Below, piece after piece: positions 24,661-34,003 of a stretch of DNA of 47,631 nt. Under the pieces are notes generated by a model. That model made no database searches, was not told the DNA's origin, and worked only from the letters and a program-made list of their open reading frames with translations. The stretch covers positions 1 through 47,631 of the forward strand of contig JANWVM010000017.1 in assembly GCA_025056115.1 (NCBI GenBank). Reading direction: 5' to 3'. Each line of letters starts with the position of its first letter. The stretch's first letter is position 1. The position numbers were made by a program, and so were the translations under genes. The stretch comes from Gloeomargarita sp. SKYG116. GTDB lineage: Bacteria; Cyanobacteriota; Cyanobacteriia; Gloeomargaritales; Gloeomargaritaceae.

Positions 24661-26664
24661 CTAGGAGGACACCGACAACCGCCGTTCTACCCGTGGTCGC
24701 CCGACGCTGTAGCCCAGGTGATAACTCTGCGCCAGCCATAGCAGCCACCATTTGGGGAAGTGCTTTTCTAACCAGGGTTGTCCCCACCGCAAAACGACAG
24801 GCCACCAAGGCAGCAACACTGCACTCACTAGCGCTTCCCAAGTGAATATGACGTAGCTGCGTAACCAGCGAAGCATTTCCTGCCACTCCGTCAGGGGCCA
24901 AATCCAAACCAAAATCAGCGGGTTGGTCCATGCCGCCTTGAGGGCCATATGGGTAAATTCCCACCAGCCGCTACGGTCTTTGATGAAGCGGTCGGCGACT
25001 TCCGGCGGCGCCTTGGCCAATAACCCAAAAAAGGTGTTGAGAATGCTGTTGATGTGGGCCGGCGGCAGTTGCTTACCCGTGGGCACCATCATCCCCTTGG
25101 AAAAGAGCCAAGTGACCGATGTATTGCCCTGGTAAGCCCGGATGACGTTGAGGGAATTGGCATCGAGTAGATCATGTCGCAGCGCTGTGTCCAGTAAATC
25201 GGTTAGACGGGGGAGATTGCGCACGAGGGACCCAAAGCCGGTAAACACCAGAGGGGACTGCAACGCCGCTGCATCGCCAATGCTGATCACCCGGTCCCAA
25301 GCCACCCGACGTTCCCCAAAGCTGCTACTGAAATGGCCCGGAATGTAGCCAAATGTCGCTTTGACCCATTGCAACTGCTCCAGGTCGCAGCGGCGGTATT
25401 CGGGAAAGATATGGAAAAAGTCTTCGTACAGTTCCAGAAGGGAACCCGGATTTTGTGGGCAGGGCTGGTGATAGTGAAACAAATACACTGTTAATTCATC
25501 CCGCGCCCCTGGGAACAACTCCCAGATCAACTGCCGCCCCCGGGAAATATCGCCGTGACTGTGCAGGACATCCCCGTAACGCCGGTCCCACACCTGCGGG
25601 TCCAGCCCCCGCAACACCGCTCCTACCGTGGGACACACACTGTCAAAGGCCCGTCCACCGTTCAACTGCCAAGCAATCGGCGAGGCCGTTCCCATCGCAT
25701 CCACCAGTAACCGACCGGTCACCTGCTGAATTTGACCAGTGCGCAGACAACGAAACTGCACCGTGACCCCCTGGGCGCCGACGTCGGCTTTGATAAATTC
25801 ACCCTCATCCCAGATATCGCCCCCAGCCCGCCGTAATTTCTCTCCAGCCAGTTGCAATAACTTCTGGGCGTCCAGGGCGATGTTCAACACAGTCGGGGTA
25901 TGGAGCACCGGCGCGCGCACCTTGGGGGGAACTTCCGGCCAATAAAACTGGTGAAATCCGTCCTCGTACTCACAGGCAATGGTGCGCTCAATTTCCGCAG
26001 CGGTAAATAGATTCAGGTCAATTAGGGTTTGCAACTCGCTACGGGAGATATTCCATTCTCGATTCATTCGCCCAAACGGTAATCGCTCAATCAACAAGAC
26101 CCGATATCCCAAACGCGCCATCACTGCTGCATGAATGACGCCCAGCGCGCCTCCCACATAAATCAAGTCGTAGTCCGGTCGGGCGTTCACAGTACCAGCA
26201 AACAAAACCTGATTGACCTGGGGATTCTGTACACCCTGGCGCCAGCGTTGCTCCCACCAGTACACTCGCTTCAGGTCATACGCGCCATTGGGGATTTTCT
26301 GGAAAAAATGCACCGTCGCCGGATAATGAGGAGCCAGCGCTGTGAAAATGTCATCTCGCGTCAGGTCAATGGTGGGGAAAACCGGGTATTGAAGCGGGAA
26401 CTCCCGGTCAAGGTCAGCCGTCAACTGGCGCAACCACAGGCGCTCCCCTGGCCCGGCCTGCCAACGGAAGACTTTTAAGTAGGTTGTTCGCTGTAGCCCC
26501 CAAGTCACTACCGTCCACTCCCCACTCCCCTGCCGCAGGTGTAATCCGGTAGGCATTGGCGTTACCGTCAACTCTGGCGCCCGCCACTGCTGTAACCACG
26601 CCCGCACCCGCTCCACCGCTGGACAAGGAATTTCTCGGTACAAAAGCTCCTGTATCACCGGCAT
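24661..26664 (-). CDS. cruA: Lycopene cyclase, CruA family (FAD-dependent)
   Basis: A 667-residue flavoprotein of the CruA/CruP group, which closes the ends of lycopene to make cyclic carotenoids. A dinucleotide-binding fold begins near residue 165 (YDLIYVGGALGVIHAA), followed by LLIERLPFGRMNREWNIS, which fits CruA better than its paralogue CruP from memory. A second FAD-binding element GDAAALQSPLVFTGFG lies near residue 480. The C-terminus (about 560-650) has Trp-rich hydrophobic stretches that may attach it to thylakoid or plasma membrane. The ATG at 26664 is preferred to the TTG one codon earlier. An AT-rich 110-nt divergent region upstream presumably holds its promoter. CruP remains possible. 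Confidence 0.78.
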   Translation of the reverse strand: MPVIQELLYREIPCPAVERVRAWLQQWRAPELTVTPMPTGLHLRQGSGEWTVVTWGLQRTTYLKVFRWQAGPGERLWLRQLTADLDREFPLQYPVFPTIDLTRDDIFTALAPHYPATVHFFQKIPNGAYDLKRVYWWEQRWRQGVQNPQVNQVLFAGTVNARPDYDLIYVGGALGVIHAAVMARLGYRVLLIERLPFGRMNREWNISRSELQTLIDLNLFTAAEIERTIACEYEDGFHQFYWPEVPPKVRAPVLHTPTVLNIALDAQKLLQLAGEKLRRAGGDIWDEGEFIKADVGAQGVTVQFRCLRTGQIQQVTGRLLVDAMGTASPIAWQLNGGRAFDSVCPTVGAVLRGLDPQVWDRRYGDVLHSHGDISRGRQLIWELFPGARDELTVYLFHYHQPCPQNPGSLLELYEDFFHIFPEYRRCDLEQLQWVKATFGYIPGHFSSSFGERRVAWDRVISIGDAAALQSPLVFTGFGSLVRNLPRLTDLLDTALRHDLLDANSLNVIRAYQGNTSVTWLFSKGMMVPTGKQLPPAHINSILNTFFGLLAKAPPEVADRFIKDRSGWWEFTHMALKAAWTNPLILVWIWPLTEWQEMLRWLRSYVIFTWEALVSAVLLPWWPVVLRWGQPWLEKHFPKWWLLWLAQSYHLGYSVGRPRVERRLSVSS

Positions 26665-26774
26665 CAATCCCCAAAATTTGTTACATTCTTAGAAACATCC
26701 TTAAAAAAGTTTACAATCTTCTCATAATAATGAGCGCATCCTTTTACGCTGTTACTTACTGATTGTGGATCGTG

Positions 26775-27035
26775 ATGGTACCGCCGATTCCCCAGACCCC
26801 GGAAGAATTTGCGGCCTTGCGGCAACAACCGCCGAGTCCCGACCGGATTGCGGTGGCGATTGCCGGGGTGGTGCGTTTGGGGCGAGCGGCAGGGCAATCT
26901 TTGGCCGAGTTACAGGCGCAAATTTTAGCGGAGGATGGGCTGCTGGAACCAGCAACGCGGTCGTGGTTGAGCCAGTTGGTAGCCCAGGCGTGGGAACTCA
27001 TGGCCCCAGAAGCACCTGCGTCGTACAGTGGGTAA
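26775..27035 (+). CDS. Small protein, unknown
   Basis: An 86-residue acidic protein with no membrane segment. It starts MVPPIPQTPEEFAAL and continues with Leu/Ala-rich helices (about residues 25-45, GVVRLGRAAGQSLAEL, and 60-78). It looks like a small all-helical cytosolic protein. The ATG at 26775 is preferred over the TTG (26763) and GTG (26772) just upstream. Its last 38 nt overlap the end of the convergent inositol-phosphatase gene. I cannot name a family. Confidence 0.6.
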   Translation: MVPPIPQTPEEFAALRQQPPSPDRIAVAIAGVVRLGRAAGQSLAELQAQILAEDGLLEPATRSWLSQLVAQAWELMAPEAPASYSG

Positions 27036-27828
27036 GGGCGTAACTCAGGGCGGCATGAATCCAACCGTTGGTAGCCAGCAAGCGTCCAGAAAAAACGTCC
27101 ACCGGCTGGCCGTCGTAGGCTGTGACGAGCCCTCCCGCTTCCCGCACCAGGACAATGCCGGCGGTGATGTCCCAAGGCGATAACCCCCGTTCCCAATAGC
27201 CATCCAACCGCCCGCAAGCTACATAAGCCAGGTCAATAGCCGCTGAACCGCCCCGGCGAACCCCTTGGCACCGGTGGGTGAGGTGGCAAAACTCGGCGTA
27301 GTTGTTGTCCGGGGTTTCCCGGCGGTCGTAGGCAAAGCCCGTCACCAGCAGGCTACGCTCCAGGGTGTCCGTGCGGGAGACCTGCATGGGTTGGCGGTTA
27401 CGGGTGGCGCCCAAGCCTCGAGCCGCGCGGAACAGTTCCTGACGCAAGGGATCGAGCACCACGCCTACGACCGGTTCGCCTTGAAAGAGCAAGCCGACTG
27501 AAACACTGTAGAAGGGGTACTGGTGGGCAAAGTTGGTCGTGCCGTCGAGGGGGTCCACCGCCCAGAGAAATTCTGGTTGCGGGCGCGTCGTTTGCCAGCC
27601 TGACTCTTCCGCCAGGATGCTATGGGTCGGGAAGTGCCGCTGGAGAACGGCCAAAATCGCGGCTTCCGACTCCCGGTCAGCGGCTGTCACCAAATCCCCA
27701 CTGCGACCTTTTTCTTCGATCTCGGCCAGCTTACCCCAGTACGTCTGCAGCACAGCCGCTCCCGCCCATGCCGCTTCTGTCGCGATGTCCAGGTAGATGG
27801 CTAGTTCCTCCTGGGAAATGGTGTCCAT
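26998..27828 (-). CDS. Inositol monophosphatase family protein
   Basis: A 276-residue member of the inositol-monophosphatase superfamily, metal-dependent phosphatases of myo-inositol phosphates, 3'-phosphoadenosine phosphate or histidinol phosphate. Metal-binding motifs are visible: LAEESGWQ (Glu), DPLDGTTNFAH (two Asp and the Gly-Thr-Thr phosphate loop), and WDITAGIVLVREAGG near residue 215. The length is typical. The superfamily members cannot be told apart safely from sequence alone; no substrate is suggested by neighbours. It is divergent from rpaB, and both share a 160-nt control region. Confidence 0.9.
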   Translation of the reverse strand: MDTISQEELAIYLDIATEAAWAGAAVLQTYWGKLAEIEEKGRSGDLVTAADRESEAAILAVLQRHFPTHSILAEESGWQTTRPQPEFLWAVDPLDGTTNFAHQYPFYSVSVGLLFQGEPVVGVVLDPLRQELFRAARGLGATRNRQPMQVSRTDTLERSLLVTGFAYDRRETPDNNYAEFCHLTHRCQGVRRGGSAAIDLAYVACGRLDGYWERGLSPWDITAGIVLVREAGGLVTAYDGQPVDVFSGRLLATNGWIHAALSYALTHCTTQVLLGP

Positions 27829-27937
27829 GACCGCCCCTCATCACCAATAGCAATATTTCTTTACTCTATCCGGCATTCGCGTAAAGAGATCGGATAACAT
27901 CAAAATAAGATGAGGGTAGTTGTAAACCCTGTTAAAA

Positions 27938-27955
27938 TTAAGCATGATTGCTTAA
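27938..27955. promoter_or_regulatory. Perfect inverted repeat upstream of rpaB
   Basis: TTAAGCA and TGCTTAA form a perfect 7-bp inverted repeat around a 4-nt centre, 32 nt before the rpaB ATG. The AT-rich symmetric form and the position suggest a dimeric regulator's operator or a small 5'-UTR hairpin. The protein that binds it is unknown. Confidence 0.45.
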
Positions 27956-27987
27956 ATGTTAGGACGTCCGATACGGTGCGTGGGTCT

Positions 27988-28740
27988 ATGGCAGCGACAA
28001 CATTAGATAACCGGAAAGAGCGTATTTTAGTAGTGGATGATGAAGCGAGCATTCGCCGGATTTTAGAAACGCGGCTCTCGATGATTGGTTACGATGTGGT
28101 GACGGCGGCGGATGGGGAAGAGGCATTGACGGTCTTTCGCCGCGAACATCCCCATCTAGTGGTGTTAGACGTGATGATGCCCAAGTTGGATGGCTACGGG
28201 GTCTGCCAAGAGCTGCGCAAGGAGTCGGATGTCCCCATTATCATGCTGACGGCGCTGGGGGATGTGGCGGACCGGATTACGGGCCTGGAATTGGGGGCGG
28301 ATGATTACGTGGTCAAACCGTTTTCACCCAAGGAATTAGAAGCCCGCATCCGGTCGGTGTTGCGTCGGGTGGAGAAAAATGGCAGCACTAGCAACATTCC
28401 CAGTTCGGGGGTGATTGTTGTCAACAATCTCAAGATTGACCTCAACAAGCGGCAGGTTTACAAAAATAACGAACGCATCCGTTTGACGGGGATGGAATTC
28501 AGCCTGTTGGAGTTGCTGGTGAGCCGGTCTGGCGAGCCGTTTTCCCGCACCGATATTCTGCAAGAGGTCTGGGGTTATACGCCGGAGCGCCATGTGGATA
28601 CGCGGGTGGTAGATGTGCATATCTCGCGCCTGCGGGCAAAGCTAGAAGATGACCCCAGCAACCCCGATTTGATCCTAACGGCCCGGGGCACGGGTTACCT
28701 GTTCCAGCGGATTACCGACCAGAACAAGGCTTCTGAGTGA
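27988..28740 (+). CDS. rpaB: OmpR-family response regulator RpaB
   Basis: A 250-residue response regulator of the RpaB/Ycf27 type, an essential cyanobacterial regulator of high-light and photosystem genes, normally phosphorylated by the NblS kinase. The receiver domain (about residues 13-128) has the acidic VVDDE pocket, the phospho-acceptor Asp in VVLDVMMPKLDG, a TALGD switch and the conserved VKPF lysine. The winged-helix DNA-binding domain (about 145-245) ends with RVVDVHISRLRAKLE and an RGTGYLF wing. The match to RpaB is close, as remembered. The in-frame extension to 27910 is not conserved-looking. A single base separates its stop from the convergent gamma-subunit gene, leaving no room for a terminator. 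Confidence 0.9.
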   Translation: MAATTLDNRKERILVVDDEASIRRILETRLSMIGYDVVTAADGEEALTVFRREHPHLVVLDVMMPKLDGYGVCQELRKESDVPIIMLTALGDVADRITGLELGADDYVVKPFSPKELEARIRSVLRRVEKNGSTSNIPSSGVIVVNNLKIDLNKRQVYKNNERIRLTGMEFSLLELLVSRSGEPFSRTDILQEVWGYTPERHVDTRVVDVHISRLRAKLEDDPSNPDLILTARGTGYLFQRITDQNKASE

Positions 28741-28741
28741 T

Positions 28742-29695
28742 TTAGTCTTTCAACGCATTGGCCCCAGAGACCACCTCCATAATCTGTTGGGTAATCGCTG
28801 CCTGGCGGGCCTTGTTGTAGGAGATGGTCAGGTTTTTGATCAGGGTCTTGGCGTTGTCGCTGGCGTTACTCATGGCCGTCATGCGGGCTGCGAGTTCACT
28901 AGCTGCTGCTTCCTGCAAGGCCCGCAATACCTGGTTATTGAGGTAAAGGGGCAGCAGGGCGCTGAAAATTTGCACGGGGTCCTGCTCGAAGATCATCTCC
29001 TGGGGAAAGACCATCCCGGGCGGTTGGGCTTGGGGACGGCGTTCCACCGCAAAGCGACCTTCCCGCGTCGTCAGCCGGAAAATTTCGTCGTCTTGCGGCT
29101 CTAAACCTTGGAGCGTCATGGGCAGGATGGTTTGCACTACCGGGCGAGAACTGATCAAGGAAACAAAGCGGGTATAAATGAGTTCCACCCGGTCCACGTC
29201 CTCCGATAGAAACAAACTGAGCATTTCCTGGCTGATCCGGCGGGCTTCCGCAGCGGTGGGAATTTGCTCGAGACCCGTAAATGACCGGTCAATCGGGTGC
29301 TGCCGGCGACTGAAGTACTGGGTAGCTTTGCGGCCTACAGGCACCAGGGTGTACTCGAGTCCCAACTCTTGCAGCTCCCGAATCCGCTGGTCGGCCCGGC
29401 GAATCACATTGGCGTTGTAGGCCCCGCACAATCCCCGGTCGCCCGAGAGGATCACCAATGCCACCCGTCGCACGGGTCGTTGCTGCAACAAGGGAACATC
29501 CAGGTTTTCCAACTGCAACCGGGATTGCAGGCCGTACAGGACTTGGGCCAACCGGTCGGCAAACGGACGAGTTGCCAACACCTGTTCCTGCGCCCGGCGC
29601 ACCTTGGCCGCCGCCACCAGCCGCATCGCTTCCGTGATCTTGCGGGTGTTTTTCACCGAATTGATCCGGTCCCGGATTGATTTCAGGCTCGGCAT
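28742..29695 (-). CDS. atpG: ATP synthase gamma subunit (cyanobacterial atpC)
   Basis: Central rotor stalk of F1, 317 residues. The N-terminal helix is typical ([21 protein letters not shown]), as is the C-terminal helix with [22 protein letters not shown]. The protein is longer than the E. coli subunit, consistent with the insertion that distinguishes photosynthetic gamma subunits (about residues 195-230); no redox-active Cys pair is seen in it, as in cyanobacteria and unlike chloroplasts. It ends the seven-gene operon, 14 nt after atpA. The beta and epsilon genes are elsewhere, as usual for cyanobacteria. Confidence 0.97.
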   Translation of the reverse strand: MPSLKSIRDRINSVKNTRKITEAMRLVAAAKVRRAQEQVLATRPFADRLAQVLYGLQSRLQLENLDVPLLQQRPVRRVALVILSGDRGLCGAYNANVIRRADQRIRELQELGLEYTLVPVGRKATQYFSRRQHPIDRSFTGLEQIPTAAEARRISQEMLSLFLSEDVDRVELIYTRFVSLISSRPVVQTILPMTLQGLEPQDDEIFRLTTREGRFAVERRPQAQPPGMVFPQEMIFEQDPVQIFSALLPLYLNNQVLRALQEAAASELAARMTAMSNASDNAKTLIKNLTISYNKARQAAITQQIMEVVSGANALKD

Positions 29696-29709
29696 CTCCT
29701 GCCCTCCTC

Positions 29710-31221
29710 TTAAGCGGTAAAGCTGGCCTTGTATTCAGTAATGGCTTCCTTCAGCAGGGTTTCAGCTTCCGGCGTCAGTTGTTTTTGGGTGCGGATGATC
29801 TCCCCAAACTGGGGCTTGTTGGTGCGTAAGTACTCCCGCAATCCCGTCAGGAATGGTTGCACTTGGGCAAGGGCCAAGTCGTCCACATAGCCATTGGTAC
29901 AGGCATAAATCATCGCCACTTGCTCTTCCACCGGAATCGGCGAGAACTGGGGCTGCTTGAGCATTTCCCGAATCCGTTGCCCCCGCGCCAACTGCTCCTG
30001 GGTCGCCTTGTCCAAATCCGAGGCAAACTGGGCAAAGGCTTCCAATTCGGCAAACTGGGCCAACTCCAACTTCAACTTCCCGGCCACCTGTTTCATCGCC
30101 TTGATCTGGGCCGCCGACCCTACCCGCGATACCGAAATCCCCACGTTGATGGCCGGACGCACCCCGGCGTTGAACAGGTCTGCCGATAGGAAAATCTGCC
30201 CATCGGTAATCGAAATCACATTGGTGGGAATATAGGCGGCCACGTCCCCCGCCTGGGTCTCCACAATCGGCAGGGCCGTCATGCTGCCCCCACCCAGCGC
30301 GTCGTTTAACTTGGCGGCCCGTTCCAACAAGCGTGAGTGCAGGTAGAACACATCCCCTGGATAGGCTTCCCGTCCTGGTGGCCGCCGCAACAACAACGAC
30401 ATCTGCCGGTAGGCCTGCGCCTGCTTGGACAGGTCATCGTAAATCACCAGCGTCGCCCGGCCCTTGTACATGAAATACTCCGCCATCGCGGCACCGGCGT
30501 AGGGGGCTAGGTACTGCAAGGTGGCCGGGTCGTCAGCATTCGCAGCCACGACAATGGTATATTTCATGGCGCCCCGTTCTTCCAGCACCCCCACCACTTG
30601 CGCCACCGACGAGGCTTTCTGCCCAATCGCTACATATACGCAAATGACATCCTGGTCTGCCTGGTTGAGGATGGTATCCAGGGCAATGGCCGTTTTACCG
30701 GTCTGCCGGTCGCCAATGATCAACTCCCGCTGGCCCCGGCCAATGGGAATCATGGCATCAATCGCGGTAATCCCCGTTTGCAAGGGTTCGTACACGGACC
30801 GGCGGGCCACAATACCCGGCGCTGGCGACTCAATCAACCGGCTAGCGGTGGTGTGGATCGGGCCTTTGCCATCGAGGGGCTGTCCCAGGGGATTGACCAC
30901 CCGCCCCAGCAGGGCTTCACCTACCGGCACTTGGGCAATTCTGCCAGTGGCCTTCACCGTGCTGCCTTCCGAGATATTGCGACCATCTCCCATCAGCACG
31001 GCCCCCACATTGTCCTGCTCGAGATTCAGGGCGATGCCGATGGTGCCATCTTCAAACTCCAGCAATTCGGAGGCCATCACCTTTTCCAGGCCATAGATGC
31101 GGGCAATGCCATCCCCGACTTGAAGGACGGTACCCACATTGGCCACTTCCACCGTCTGGTCGTACTGCTCAATTTGCTGCCGGATAATCTGGCTGATTTC
31201 ATCGGGGCGGATACTGATCAT
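29710..31221 (-). CDS. atpA: ATP synthase alpha subunit
   Basis: A 503-residue F1 alpha subunit, the non-catalytic nucleotide-binding subunit. The P-loop GDRQTGKTA lies near residue 170, and the nucleotide-binding region continues with [27 protein letters not shown] (quoted in two pieces: [15 protein letters not shown] and [12 protein letters not shown]). The SISVRVG-like signature appears as [12 protein letters not shown]. The length is normal. The gene lies 21 nt behind the delta-subunit gene and 14 nt before gamma, within the operon. Confidence 0.98.
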   Translation of the reverse strand: MISIRPDEISQIIRQQIEQYDQTVEVANVGTVLQVGDGIARIYGLEKVMASELLEFEDGTIGIALNLEQDNVGAVLMGDGRNISEGSTVKATGRIAQVPVGEALLGRVVNPLGQPLDGKGPIHTTASRLIESPAPGIVARRSVYEPLQTGITAIDAMIPIGRGQRELIIGDRQTGKTAIALDTILNQADQDVICVYVAIGQKASSVAQVVGVLEERGAMKYTIVVAANADDPATLQYLAPYAGAAMAEYFMYKGRATLVIYDDLSKQAQAYRQMSLLLRRPPGREAYPGDVFYLHSRLLERAAKLNDALGGGSMTALPIVETQAGDVAAYIPTNVISITDGQIFLSADLFNAGVRPAINVGISVSRVGSAAQIKAMKQVAGKLKLELAQFAELEAFAQFASDLDKATQEQLARGQRIREMLKQPQFSPIPVEEQVAMIYACTNGYVDDLALAQVQPFLTGLREYLRTNKPQFGEIIRTQKQLTPEAETLLKEAITEYKASFTA

Positions 31222-31242
31222 AACCTTCCTTCCTCGTGGGGA

Positions 31243-31797
31243 CTAAACAACCGTTTGACTCAATCGTAGAGCCAGTCGCTGCAACTGACTCCGCAAACTT
31301 GTGTCCAGAAATTGGGAACCCATCTGCACTGTAAATCCCCCCAACAGCGACGGGTCTACCTGCACGTCTAATTCCACCTGGCGGGCGCCGCTGAGTTGCG
31401 ATAAACGCTGGCTCAACCGTTCCACCTGGGCAGGCGTGAGCGGTACAGCGGCTCGCACTCGCGCCAAGCGGGTTCCCCGCACCTGTCTCGCCCGCTCTCG
31501 AAATACGTCAATCATCCGCTCCAGCAGCACAATGCGCCCCCTGTCCACCAGCAGTAGCAAAAAATTCAAGACCATCGGCTGGACTTGTCCTGTGAAAATT
31601 TGCCGCAGGAGGGCCTTTTTGCGCACAGGCATCACCGTAGGCCGCCGCAACACCTGCGCCAGTTCCGGCACCTGGTTGAGCAACTGCTGAATGTCCGTTA
31701 ACTCCTGCTCGATGGTTTCCAACTGGTTGCGCGCCTGGGCCAATTCCAACAGGGCTTCGGCATAGGGTTCGGCCAAACGGGCCACCGCCACTGTCAT
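31243..31797 (-). CDS. atpH: ATP synthase delta subunit (cyanobacterial atpD)
   Basis: A 184-residue peripheral-stalk subunit that ties the b/b' dimer to F1. The N-terminal RLAEPYAEALLELAQ and the C-terminal LLGGFTVQMGSQFLDTSLRSQL are typical of the delta/OSCP family. Its start overlaps the stop of atpF by 4 nt (translational coupling), giving matched synthesis with the b subunit. Confidence 0.95.
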   Translation of the reverse strand: MTVAVARLAEPYAEALLELAQARNQLETIEQELTDIQQLLNQVPELAQVLRRPTVMPVRKKALLRQIFTGQVQPMVLNFLLLLVDRGRIVLLERMIDVFRERARQVRGTRLARVRAAVPLTPAQVERLSQRLSQLSGARQVELDVQVDPSLLGGFTVQMGSQFLDTSLRSQLQRLALRLSQTVV

Positions 31798-32321
31798 TGC
31801 TCACCTCCCAACCGGGCAATGCCTTCGTCAATCAGACGGGCGTGCAGCTCCGGCGTCAACCGTTGTTGCAACTGGGTCGTCACGTAGGCCAGGGTTAATT
31901 CAGTCAACCGCTGGCGAATCGCTGCCACCGCCTGTTCCTGCTCCACTTCAATACTGCGCTGGGCTTGCAGACCGATCCGCTCGGCTTCCTGGGCGGCTTG
32001 GGACAGAATTGCTTCCCGTATCTGGTCTGCTTTGAGGCGCCCCTCCTGGCGAATCTGTTCCGCCTGCACCTGGGCTTGGGAGAATTTTTCTTGGGCAATC
32101 GCCAAGGCGGCTGTGGCTTCTCGCTGCGCGGTTTCGGCTTGGGTAACGGCCTGGACAATACTCTGCTGACGCTCTTGCAATATCCGCCCTAAAAAGCCGC
32201 GGCCATAATAGATCACCAATCCGAGCACCACCAGGATGTTCAGGGTGTTGGTGCCCAGTAAATCGGGATTCAGACGTACCCCTGCTTCCTCTGCCGCTAC
32301 GGCCAAAAGTAGGGAATCCAT
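31794..32321 (-). CDS. atpF: ATP synthase b subunit
   Basis: A 175-residue F0 subunit b. One transmembrane helix (about residues 25-45, TLNILVVLGLVIYYG) is followed by a long charged helix rich in Ala, Gln and Glu, which dimerises with b' as the outer stalk. The gene follows that of b' after 3 nt and overlaps the delta gene by 4 nt. Both b and b' are present, a mark of photosynthetic ATP synthases. Confidence 0.96.
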   Translation of the reverse strand: MDSLLLAVAAEEAGVRLNPDLLGTNTLNILVVLGLVIYYGRGFLGRILQERQQSIVQAVTQAETAQREATAALAIAQEKFSQAQVQAEQIRQEGRLKADQIREAILSQAAQEAERIGLQAQRSIEVEQEQAVAAIRQRLTELTLAYVTTQLQQRLTPELHARLIDEGIARLGGEQ

Positions 32322-32324
32322 GGT

Positions 32325-32786
32325 TCAACTCAATAACTTTGCCAAAATTGCTTCCCCGAGACTTTGCACCTGGGGTTCTAATTCTGCCAAGGCTTGCTTT
32401 TGTTGGACCGCCAACTCCGCCCGGGCTTGGGCAATTTGCGTCGCCGCTTCCTGTTGGGCCACGCGGATTTGGGCTTGCGCTTCCTGCTTGGCTTGGGCCT
32501 GGGTGGCATTGAGCAATTGCTGGACATCCCGCCGCGCCAAGGCCAGTTCGTGGTCATACTGCTGGGTCAGTTCGGCAGCCTTGGCCCGCAATAGCTTGGC
32601 TTGGGCTTGGTTGGACCGGATGTACTCTTCTCGCTCATCCACAACCCGCAACAGGGGCTGGTAGAACACAGCATTCAGGATGACCACCAGAACCAAAAAC
32701 TGGATGGCCATCACCGGCAACGTCGCATCCAGGTCAAACAGGCCACCGGCTTCTGCCAATAATCCCATCCCCAGCAAACTGGTCAT
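32325..32786 (-). CDS. atpF2: ATP synthase b' subunit (cyanobacterial atpG)
   Basis: A 153-residue second b-type subunit. It has an N-terminal membrane helix (about residues 24-42, LPVMAIQFLVLVVILNAVFY), the PLLRVVDEREEYIRSN turn and a long Ala/Gln-rich coiled-coil helix. It pairs with b in the peripheral stalk. It lies 36 nt behind the c-subunit gene. Internal ATGs exist at residues 7 and 26; the first ATG is preferred because it gives a full leader before the helix. Confidence 0.95.
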   Translation of the reverse strand: MTSLLGMGLLAEAGGLFDLDATLPVMAIQFLVLVVILNAVFYQPLLRVVDEREEYIRSNQAQAKLLRAKAAELTQQYDHELALARRDVQQLLNATQAQAKQEAQAQIRVAQQEAATQIAQARAELAVQQKQALAELEPQVQSLGEAILAKLLS

Positions 32787-32822
32787 GTATCACCTACCTT
32801 CGCGCCGACCAGGCCCATCCCG

Positions 32823-33167
<345 letters not shown>

Positions 33168-33926
33168 TTAGGCGATTTCGTGTTCGACCTCCTCCCCATG
33201 CTCGTGGTCCTCTAACGCTTCCGCAATATAGGTCGAAGCCAGGGTAGCGAAAATTAACGCCTGGATCGCACTCAGAAACAGTCCTAGCACCATCAACGGC
33301 ACTGGTACGAGCACAGGCACCAGCAGCACCAGTACCCCCACCACCAGTTCGTCCGCCAGGATGTTGCCAAAAAGACGGAAGCTCAGGGACAACGGCTTAG
33401 TGAAATCTTCAATGATCTTAAACGGCAGCATGATGGGGGATGGGTACAGATAGCCTTTGAAATACCCTAGCAGCCCCTTGCGACTGAAGCCGGCGTAGAA
33501 GTAGGCCAGCGAGGTCAGGAGGGCCAACGCCGCAGTGGTGTTGATGTCATTGGTGCTGGCCGCCAGCTCGCCCGCGGGGAGTTCGATCAACCGCCAAGGC
33601 ACCAGAATCCCGGTCCAGTTGCAGGTGAAGATGAACAAAAACAGCGTCCCCACGAAGGGCAGCCACGCCCGGTACTCCTTTTCCCCCAATTGGTTACGGG
33701 CAATCGTACGCACAAAATCCAGAACGTACTCCATAAAGTTTTGCCAGCCATGGGGCACCCGCTGGGGGTTACGCGTGGCTAAAACCGCAGCGATGATCAA
33801 CAAGGCCATTACCACCCACGAGGTAATTAACACCTGGCCGTGAACTTTCAAATTCCCCAGGCGCCAGTACAAATGTTCCCCCACCTCCAAGCTGGCCAGG
33901 AGTGGGAGCAACCCTGTTTGGAACAT
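33168..33926 (-). CDS. atpB: ATP synthase a subunit (cyanobacterial atpI)
   Basis: A 252-residue F0 subunit a, the stator half-channel for protons. About five to six helices are visible. The essential arginine is in the [19 protein letters not shown] helix, and the final helices include [18 protein letters not shown]. The ATG at 33926 is preferred to the upstream TTG at 33953. The short Atp1/AtpI-like gene that usually precedes this one in cyanobacteria is absent: fabH lies about 80 nt upstream, on the same strand. Confidence 0.97.
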   Translation of the reverse strand: MFQTGLLPLLASLEVGEHLYWRLGNLKVHGQVLITSWVVMALLIIAAVLATRNPQRVPHGWQNFMEYVLDFVRTIARNQLGEKEYRAWLPFVGTLFLFIFTCNWTGILVPWRLIELPAGELAASTNDINTTAALALLTSLAYFYAGFSRKGLLGYFKGYLYPSPIMLPFKIIEDFTKPLSLSFRLFGNILADELVVGVLVLLVPVLVPVPLMVLGLFLSAIQALIFATLASTYIAEALEDHEHGEEVEHEIA

Positions 33927-34003
33927 AGACGACTCGCTCTCAATTGCTAGCAATCAACCCACATCAGACCCAGTCTAAGCTGCGCTGCCCTCTCTAGGCA
34001 ACG

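Noticed and set aside
27919-27938. Possible HLR1 (RpaB-binding) direct repeat before rpaB
   Set aside because: The half-sites differ from the consensus and are 12 nt apart rather than 10.
30598-31269. 223-codon open frame antisense to atpA
   Set aside because: It lies fully inside a confidently identified gene, and its composition mirrors that gene.
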